In this document: in pieces, positions 57,801 through 64,000 of the stretch
How the letters are laid out: each line of letters opens with the position of its first letter
Numbering within the stretch: position 1 is the stretch's first letter
Source of the DNA: Larimichthys crocea
Taxonomy: Eukaryota > Chordata > Actinopteri > Sciaenidae
Length of the DNA stretch: 64,000 nucleotides
Direction: 5' to 3'
NCBI RefSeq assembly: GCF_000972845.2
Contig: NC_040011.1
Location: forward strand, 29,876,806 to 29,940,805
The notes under the pieces: generated by a model
The model's input: only the letters and a program-made list of their open reading frames with translations
Told to the model about the DNA's origin: nothing
The model's database searches: none
Made by a program: the position numbers and the translations under genes

Positions 57801-60800
57801 CGGTATTCTGCCTCCTTTTCCATATGTTCAGAGCGGCATCAAATCTTTAGTGCTCATTAAGCTACTATTTGGCATGTTCCCTGAGTGATTAAAGTCTTAA
57901 TTAAACCCTGTGCCAAAGTCTTAAGACACCCGAGTGAGTGAGCACGGCAGGAGTAGAGCCTGAACTAATTAGTCGTGACAACTGAATGGCCAAAGCTCCA
58001 TTTGTGTGCGACTTTCTGACACCAGTTGACCCTCATGTGTCTCCATACAGTCACGTGTTTCCATCCACATCCCCCTACTGGTGTTAGCATGCAGGACATG
58101 TGCTGCAAGGTCCTGTGTGAAATGTATATTTAATGAGAACTGCCTGAACACAGTGGTGGGAATAACACCTGCTGCTGGCACATGCACACACATACCTGTC
58201 ACTGTTTCTGCCTCACACATAAATCTCTTGGGAAATACTCAGGTCGTTGCTACTACACTTCCGAAAAGCAAAGATCAGTTATCCAACATCTCACATGGCT
58301 GGAATATCTTTGCTTTAACATTAGTAAGAGATGCAACCCTTGTGTACTTAGAGGGCCCTCGCGCCTACATACCACAAACCATCGCAGTCAGAGAGTCCAG
58401 CGCTGTAGATCTCGTGGCCACAGACTGACCGTGAAGTATTTCGATTCTCAGAAGAGCTGAATAAGGACGGGTGTTCTCGGGGCTGTTTTTCTCATCTCGC
58501 TCAGACAGTCAGTCTCTCCCTTGAGCATCCTCATCCCCTTTCCTGCCAACCTCATTGTTGTGTCAGCTCTCGAAGTGACCTCATGCTTCCTACTGCAGCA
58601 CACACTAGTCTGCCAGCCGCAAATGGTCACCACCACCTAATCTCCAGACAACAGCTAAGCCTCCTCAACACAAAACAAAGCTTCCTTCCACCTTCAAGTC
58701 GTTCTAGGAGCCAAAAGCAGCTGTAGGAATGTCCATATGGGGTAATAAAGTTCTTAGAAACCCTTTCTTGGGAGTTATTTCAGGGTTTATGGCCCACTAG
58801 GGAGTCCTTAATAATTATGACCAATCTGTTTTAAAGACTGTCACTGCGTCATTTTAAAACACACCCATATAACATTTAAAAAAAAAAAAAGTTTGACAGC
58901 AGGCATTCATGATAAATGAACCATCTGAGGATAATCAGAAACAGATCAGATACCAGCAACTAGAATCAACACTCAAATGACTACATGTTCATAGTAATGA
59001 ACCCTCTGAAGAACTTTATAGCTTCTTTTAACTAATAATTTTAGTTTTCTGGCCCGCAGCCTCATCATTCTCATCAGTGTCGTTTACGGCTGCAGAAGGC
59101 TCAAATGCTCTGAAGCCCAACACCAAATGGCAACATTAGGCGACTGGCTGTTGAACAGAGCAGAGCATGTTCAGTTACAGCAGGTCAAAAGAGCTTTAAT
59201 GGACACTGAAATACTGTTATACTATCAACACTTCTTCCTATCAGTCCATGACTCCACATTTTGCATTTACAGTGCATGTTAGCAAAGTCTGTAGAAGTCA
59301 TCTCCCCGTATCCTTCCAACCTCTCTGCCCTCTATTCATTCCCCTTCTCACTATGTGAAGAGAAGCTTAAGTCAGCATGGGACTCATAAAAGTCTTTAGT
59401 TGAAAAATGTTTTAATGTAAAAGCACCAGTCCAATTTTTTACATTTTTTTGGCTCATTTGTTCCCAATTTACCAGCTATGACTTGACGTCTTTCGGTCCA
59501 GCCTCGGTGAGATCAGTGTAAGTGTGTAGACACACACCTGTTGGTTTAAACAAGGGGATACTGACCCTATACGTTAAACTCTGAGCCAGCGCACGGATTA
59601 TGTGACGGCAGCACAAGTTTGGAAAACCATGGTCAGCGTTAAGAGAGAATAGCGAGCTTGTCATGCAGCACGCCTAAAATCCCACACATGTGATTTTATA
59701 ATCACAATTGACCCATTTAAAGCTCTAATCGAAGGACACTGAGTGGGCTGGCAGCACAATAGGTGATTGTTACGTTTACTAAGCTTCTTACTGCTGTAAA
59801 TAGGTCGACCTAATATATGATGTGTTAGTGCCTGGTGCTCACCACCTTATTCCCTTTGACATGTGTCATGCGTGGACCCAGGCCGGGTCCACACCAGCCT
59901 CTGAAATTCTTCGACAGCTGGCTGTAGATCAGCTTCCACATTTTTTAATCCACCGTCAAAGAATTTGTTGAAACAGCCAGAATAAAGACGGTGGATGTGT
60001 CTTTAAGTATAGCTTAGTCTGTGTTTGAACTCTGGGTCAAGACACAAAGTGGGTCATAACTTTGGTTCTTGTTTCCTCATGACATGGAAACTAATATTTT
60101 TTTAATGAGTCCGCTCTGCAGGGAAGAGAAGTGTGACTGGGTGCAAACGCCTCATATGTAGGAACAGTTCACAGTTCATTAAGGGGAAACTTCACAGTCG
60201 GATTCATCCTGTTACACAAAGCAGCTGCCTGCCCTCTACTGGTCAAAATGATACACTGCGTCTGGATGACACACTTTTATATGGCATACTTAGGCTTAAT
60301 CTGTTTCATACTGCTGAACATGTTTGATTTGTGTAATGACTGATTTATTTATTGTTTCTCGCCTCTTCTGTCCCTTCAGCTCCCCAACATGTTTGGTGCT
60401 CTGAGCTCCACCATCATGTCTCTGATGATCGGCTCCTACGCCTCCTCTGCTGTCACCTTCCCTGGAGTCAAGGTACATTTCAAAGGCATTCTTCATGGTT
60501 TATTCATAGATAGATAGAGATATAGTACTATACTGTGGTACTTTTGGGATATGAACAATGTTATGTGTAAAATAAGCGATCATAATTGTGATATTTTAGA
60601 CAATGAATGCAAGTTTTGTAGAGGGTCCTGTGTTGGTGTGATCTACCTGGTGTTTCAATCACTTTGCATTTAAGCTTTACAGCTGCACAAATACATATTT
60701 TTTTTATATAAACAATGGATCAAATAATCATGTAAAAGTGAAAGATGTCTCTTGTAGTGACAAACCCACAGATGATTGTCACTGTTCTCCTGGATTTAGT

Positions 60801-63800
60801 CTCTCTGATTAATCCCGTTTACGCCACCTGCCCAGCACCAAACTTAAATTATTATGTCACCGGGAACATGAATCCAAATAAATGCTAATGTCGCTCTGTA
60901 TCTGCTAGATGTGTATGTAACTTTTCTTGGTGATAATGTGTTGGTGTTCTGCTGCCCCCAAGTGGCCAAATATCATCAGTGAATGCAACTAAAAAAAATA
61001 TAACAACCCTCAACATCCCTGTGTCTTTTCTTTCCAGCTGATCTACGATGCAGGCGTGTCCTTCCAGGTGATCATGTGGGCGTGGGCAGGCCTTGCCGGG
61101 TTTGTCTTTTTCAACTGTTTCCTCAACTGGCCCACAGAAGGCTTCCCAACACCTGACGAAGTAGACTACAGGTTAGTGTGACCACTAGCCTTTGCCTCCA
61201 GAGGCACAAAAATGATTTTCAGAAAATCACTCCTTCAGTCCAACCTCAACCCGCTTGTGTGTGTGTGTGTCTGTGTATAACAGTCAGATCCTCACAACGC
61301 AAGAGGTTCCTTCAGATGAGAAGGCTGTCGGAGAGAGGCTAAGCCAGAAAAATGGAGATGTCCGACACTCCGCAGAGAAACTTTCTAATGGACCTGACAC
61401 TGCACCCAGTAAGTCAACAAACAGACATTGACTTTATTCTTTATAGCAGTTCCTTTCTTTCTTTGTAGATTGTGTCTGTCTAAAACAAAACTAACCCCTC
61501 ATCACAGGTTGCATACATCAACATGGTGTAAGAAATTCAGGTCACAAGATGATTAACATGATACCCTTTGGTGAAGACTTGGTGTCCTACAGCTTTAACT
61601 ATTAAACTCTGATACAAAAGAAATCATAATCACCTTGAACACCCTTTAACGTGTACGTTAGATAACAGCGACCATCTCTTCCTCTCTCAGATGCTGTTCC
61701 TTTCCGTCGCTCTGTGTTCTCTCCCATCTTCCTGTGGAGTCTGGTTACAATGGGGATGTCCCAGTTGAGGATCATCTTCTTCATGGGCGCCATGAACAAA
61801 ATGCTGGAGTTTATGGTCACCCACGGCGAAGAGCATCGTGAGTGTCAAACCCTCCAAAACATTTCCATTAAACAGTGACTTTGTTTTTTTTAAATTGTAC
61901 TTACTGACAGATTGTGTGTTTGTTTTGATATTTCAGCATCTGATGAGCTGGTGATAGAGGCAGAAGAGAAAGGTGAGTAATGTAAAAATAAGGATCTAAA
62001 TTTGCACACTTTATCAGGCACATGTTTTTTTTTCGGAATTTGATTGAATCTTTTCTTCTTCAGTGAGTTTCTACTCGTCCATCTTCGGCACGCTGCAGCT
62101 GCTGTGCCTGGTCACATGTCCTCTGATCGGATATATCATGGACTGGAAAATGAAGGAGTGTAACGAGGAGAAGACCGCCCTCCCGGGGACAGATCAGAGG
62201 TACAAGCTGTGACAGTTTAAAGCAGTAAAATCAACAATATCGATAAAATATCGATCAACATGAAGCAGTCCCTCTTCTAAATGTGACTTGATGCAGCTAT
62301 GATAGATATATGAGTGAATGGGTCATTGTAAAGGGAGTTGTCCTGCATGTAACTCTGTGTCTGTGCCATCAGACAAAGCAGTGGACCCAAGAGAGACTCT
62401 AAGATCCAGAAAGTGACCAATGCCATGAGAGCCTTCATTCTCACCAACCTGCTGCTGCTTATTTTTGGATGCTGCTGCCTCATTGACAACCTGCCTCTAC
62501 AGGTAGCACACACACACACACACACACACACACATGATATGGGAGCCAGAGAACACGGAAACAAGTAAAGAATGAATCGTCCTAACTCTCAGATCCATTT
62601 CTTCCTCAGATCTTGACCTTCATCCTCCACACGATGGTCCGAGGCTTCATCCACTCCTGCTGCGGAGGCCTTTATGCTGCTGTGTGAGTGCTGCACTGCT
62701 GATATATCAACCACATTACCTGAATCTCTGTTAACACATTCACACCTTGGAGGAAATAGAAAGCAATTGTTAAAGTGGTGTTATAATTGAACATATTAGT
62801 AGAAATGCAGAGTAATGGACATGTGCCTTTATTTTCCAGTTCATTAAAAAGATAATAAACATTGAATGAAACAATGAAAGTATAATATTTCAGGCCTGGC
62901 AATGAAACCGAAGACTCTTGCCTGACACATTTAAAGCTGTATCCAGCACCTTATAAACACCAAACATAAAGCAGCACTTTACAGTGTGATAAAAGCAACC
63001 AGATGTGTTAAACGACCACACCACTGCACCCATTCAACATATTGTTTTAACAAAAATCATGAACTGCTCGAGTCAAAATGAACTATACACAATCTAGAGT
63101 CTCGTCAGTCATTGCAGTACACGATAGTTAATTTTTAACCCTTGATGTTTCTTGAGTACTCACAGTACAGGATCTTATGTCTGTGATAGTACATTATCGT
63201 ACAAATGTGTGGACTTGTGCACGGCAAAAACGTGCATACATTTAACTCTGAGAGTCAACAATCCCCCAATCAAGAATCCACAAGCCGAAAGGCTTTCACT
63301 GCTCTTAGACTCTGGTAATAATTATGGTTTCCTGTCATAAATGAATCCTGCAGAAAGCAGCTGCTCATTTTTTAAATAACATTACTCCAGACTTTCTGGT
63401 GCTCTGTGTCTTTTCATTTGGGGTTTCAAACTCTCGCTAACCACCATTATCTCTCCCACAGCTACCCGTCCAATCACTTTGGCACCCTGACAGGCCTTCA
63501 GTCCATGATCAGCGCTGTGATCGCTCTGCTGCAGCAGCCGCTCTTCATCGCCATGGTCGGACCACTGAACGGAGATCCGTACTGGGTGAGGACGCACACT
63601 TATCTCTAACCCCACGCTCACAGCGACTGTGGTTACATTTGTGTCTCAATTCTGAGGTTGCAATAATAAATTAGTTTGTTAGCTCAAAGCACCATTGTAC
63701 ATTAAATACAACATTAGAGAACAGCTGGCATGACTGTGCACTAAGATATAATTAACATTACTTACAAAACTAAACAATGATTCAAATCCAGCTGCTGTTG

Positions 63801-64000
63801 TAATGTCAGATTCTAGTTCAGTCCTGAAGGTTTAGTAGAAACAAAGAACATCTTCATTGACAAAATAAACTCTGTACTGACTGTAACTTAACTTTCCACC
63901 TCTGTCATCCATCCGTCCTACAGATCAACCTCGGACTGCTGATCTTCTCATTGAGTGGCTTCCTGTTGCCAGGTTACCTGTTCTATCACCGCAGACACTT
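50419..64000 (+). CDS. slc43a1: LAT3-type system L amino-acid transporter SLC43A1 (partial)
   Basis: SLC43A1 (LAT3) is a plasma-membrane facilitator of the major facilitator superfamily that moves leucine, isoleucine, valine, phenylalanine and methionine without sodium. Fourteen coding exons join in frame: 50429-50582, 51308-51500, 52279-52334, 53240-53316, 60380-60472, 61038-61171, 61284-61408, 61691-61837, 61937-61972, 62064-62199, 62373-62502, 62610-62683, 63462-63585 and 63924-64000 (cut by the edge). That gives 518 residues of about 559 in human. The start [16 protein letters not shown] parallels human [16 protein letters not shown]. Membrane segment 2 ends in the MFS motif [14 protein letters not shown]. 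Sequons NES and NSS lie in the first extracellular loop. ATG sits 10 nt after an acceptor, so the 5' UTR begins in an upstream exon. It is preferred over SLC43A3 on this near identity; teleosts have two slc43a1 copies and the copy cannot be named. Confidence 0.96.
50741..51039 (+). mobile_element. TIR element family A (AAGGTCCARTGTGTAG ends) in slc43a1 intron
   Basis: The left end TTGAAGGTCCAATGTGTAG and right end CTTACACACTGGACCTTTAA are inverted repeats of about 18 bp. Internal phrases (TGTTCTGGGCTACTGTAGAA, ACATGGCAGCCTCCATGGAA, TTTTCAGGTGATTATACATG) are those of a widespread teleost non-autonomous element. It is the clearest copy of the family in the window and lies wholly within the intron. 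Confidence 0.75.
51308..51500 (+). CDS. slc43a1: slc43a1 exon 2 (glycosylated loop, TM2, MFS motif)
   Basis: Encodes [19 protein letters not shown], a variable extracellular loop with two sequons, then [20 protein letters not shown] (membrane segment 2) and the loop motif [13 protein letters not shown]. It is entered in phase 1 and leaves in phase 2 (donor GTAATG). Confidence 0.96.
51801..51838 (+). repeat. (GT)n microsatellite in slc43a1 intron 2
   Basis: A GT array of about 38 bp; no exon overlaps it. Confidence 0.93.
52279..52334 (+). CDS. slc43a1: slc43a1 exon 3 (TM3)
   Basis: 56 nt encoding [18 protein letters not shown], membrane segment 3. The acceptor is TTGTTACAG and the donor GTGAGT. 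Phases 2 to 1 join it to both neighbours. Confidence 0.93.
53240..53316 (+). CDS. slc43a1: slc43a1 exon 4 (TM4)
   Basis: 77 nt encoding [20 protein letters not shown] then FTSLT, almost identical to the human segment. It ends in phase 0 with donor GTGAGA. Confidence 0.96.
55340..55470 (-). mobile_element. Decayed tRNA-derived SINE
   Basis: Minus strand reads GGTGGCACAGTGGCACAGTA (A-box-like head), then a tRNA-like stretch ending in GGTTCCTGG where the B box should be, and finally TTCCTCCCACAGTCCAAAGA and CATGCAGGTTCATAGG. The order matches a familiar vertebrate/teleost SINE head and body. An internal part is deleted. Confidence 0.55.
56057..56080 (+). repeat. (TTG)n trinucleotide repeat
   Basis: Eight TTG units in slc43a1 intron 4; on the minus strand this reads as poly-Gln and yields a spurious frame. 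Confidence 0.93.
60380..60472 (+). CDS. slc43a1: slc43a1 exon 5 (TM5)
   Basis: 31 codons, phase 0-0: [20 protein letters not shown] followed by [11 protein letters not shown]. It is close to human SLC43A1 at nearly every position. The donor is GTACAT. Confidence 0.96.
61038..61171 (+). CDS. slc43a1: slc43a1 exon 6 (TM6)
   Basis: 134 nt encoding [20 protein letters not shown] and [20 protein letters not shown], membrane segment 6 and the start of the central cytoplasmic loop. The donor is GTTAGT, phase 2. Confidence 0.96.
61284..61408 (+). CDS. slc43a1: slc43a1 exon 7 (central cytoplasmic loop)
   Basis: 125 nt, the least conserved exon: hydrophilic loop sequence including [20 protein letters not shown]. 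The RLSQK core is shared with human; the rest is shorter than the human loop. The donor is GTAAGT. Confidence 0.9.
61691..61837 (+). CDS. slc43a1: slc43a1 exon 8 (TM7)
   Basis: 147 nt encoding [20 protein letters not shown] and [16 protein letters not shown], membrane segment 7 with the QLRII(F/Y) motif of the SLC43 family. The donor is GTGAGT. Confidence 0.96.
61937..61972 (+). CDS. slc43a1: slc43a1 exon 9 (36-nt micro-exon)
   Basis: 36 nt between TTTCAG and GTGAGT, encoding [11 protein letters not shown] of a short loop before membrane segment 8. Its phase (1-1) means skipping would keep the frame. Confidence 0.88.
62064..62199 (+). CDS. slc43a1: slc43a1 exon 10 (TM8)
   Basis: 136 nt encoding [20 protein letters not shown] and [12 protein letters not shown], membrane segment 8 and the following MFS-type loop (GYxMDW). 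The donor is GTACAA, phase 2. Confidence 0.95.
62373..62502 (+). CDS. slc43a1: slc43a1 exon 11 (TM9)
   Basis: 130 nt encoding [20 protein letters not shown] and [12 protein letters not shown]. The donor GTAGCA is immediately followed by a (CA)n array. Confidence 0.95.
62507..62534 (+). repeat. (CA)n directly behind slc43a1 exon 11 donor
   Basis: A pure CA array of about 28 bp beginning four bases after the intron's GT. It fills a quarter of a 107-bp intron. Confidence 0.95.
62610..62683 (+). CDS. slc43a1: slc43a1 exon 12 (TM10)
   Basis: 74 nt encoding [20 protein letters not shown] then LYAAV, with the HTxVRGF motif of SLC43 transporters. The donor is GTGAGT, phase 2. Confidence 0.95.
63462..63585 (+). 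CDS. slc43a1: slc43a1 exon 13 (TM11)
   Basis: 124 nt encoding [20 protein letters not shown] and [20 protein letters not shown], the most conserved part of the family. The donor is GTGAGG, phase 0. Confidence 0.96.
63924..64000 (+). CDS. slc43a1: slc43a1 exon 14 (TM12), cut by window edge
   Basis: Starts [20 protein letters not shown] and YHRRH, membrane segment 12. The window ends inside the exon; about 30-40 C-terminal residues are expected beyond it, judging by the human length. Confidence 0.94.
   Translation, partial: MNLGLLIFSLSGFLLPGYLFYHRRH

Larger units (their letters stand above)
53317..60379 (+). other. slc43a1 intron 4, 7.1 kb
   Basis: The longest intron of the gene within the window. 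It contains a decayed SINE at 55340-55470, a (TTG)n run at about 56057-56080, and no exon that I can recognise. The open frame at 58081-58428 shows no known domain. Confidence 0.85.

Noticed and set aside
58081..58428. 115-codon frame in slc43a1 intron 4
   Set aside because: No known domain, and the slc43a1 exons on either side join in frame without it.

Overview
The window is a stretch of a spiny-rayed (percomorph-type) teleost fish genome. The evidence is vertebrate genes split by canonical GT-AG introns, abundant (CA/GT)n microsatellites, and several interspersed-repeat families whose texture is typical of teleosts. The species cannot be named from the sequence. No prokaryotic, phage or CRISPR-like content is present.

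Three protein-coding genes are supported. (1) ssrp1, the HMG-box subunit of the FACT histone chaperone, is on the minus strand. Nine coding exons lie between 6607 and 587, a non-coding first exon lies at about 7490-7414, and the gene runs off the left edge. (2) clcf1, a cardiotrophin-like cytokine factor of the IL-6/CNTF family, is on the plus strand. Its coding exons are 9693-9711, 18921-19075 and 19271-20581, with a 2.4-kb 3' UTR to about 23030. Its last exon carries a roughly 297-codon low-complexity insertion between two conserved blocks of the four-helix cytokine. (3) slc43a1, the LAT3 system-L amino-acid transporter, is on the plus strand. Fourteen coding exons run from 50429 to the right edge, where the gene is cut within its last membrane segment.

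Layout: 1-7490 ssrp1; 7490-9420 a shared 5' flank, with ssrp1 and clcf1 head to head; 9423-23030 clcf1, mostly a 9.2-kb first intron; 23031-50418 a 27-kb stretch without a recognisable host protein-coding gene; 50419-64000 slc43a1. The 27-kb stretch holds a tRNA-derived SINE, three terminal-repeat elements, a decayed Tc1-like transposase remnant, a frameshifted MADF-like remnant, microsatellites and pyrimidine-rich blocks. At least one non-coding slc43a1 exon must lie somewhere in it, because the start codon sits just after a splice acceptor.

The genes do not form an operon or common pathway. ssrp1 is a housekeeping chromatin gene, clcf1 a secreted cytokine and slc43a1 a plasma-membrane transporter. 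As I recall the human map, SSRP1 and SLC43A1 are neighbours on 11q12 while CLCF1 is on 11q13, so clcf1 lying between them is a local difference in order. I did not find an undescribed multi-gene system. The most unusual items are the Clcf1 insertion, the foldback repeats (one inside the clcf1 3' UTR), a perfect 15-bp hairpin at 30640, and a CA repeat directly behind an slc43a1 splice donor.
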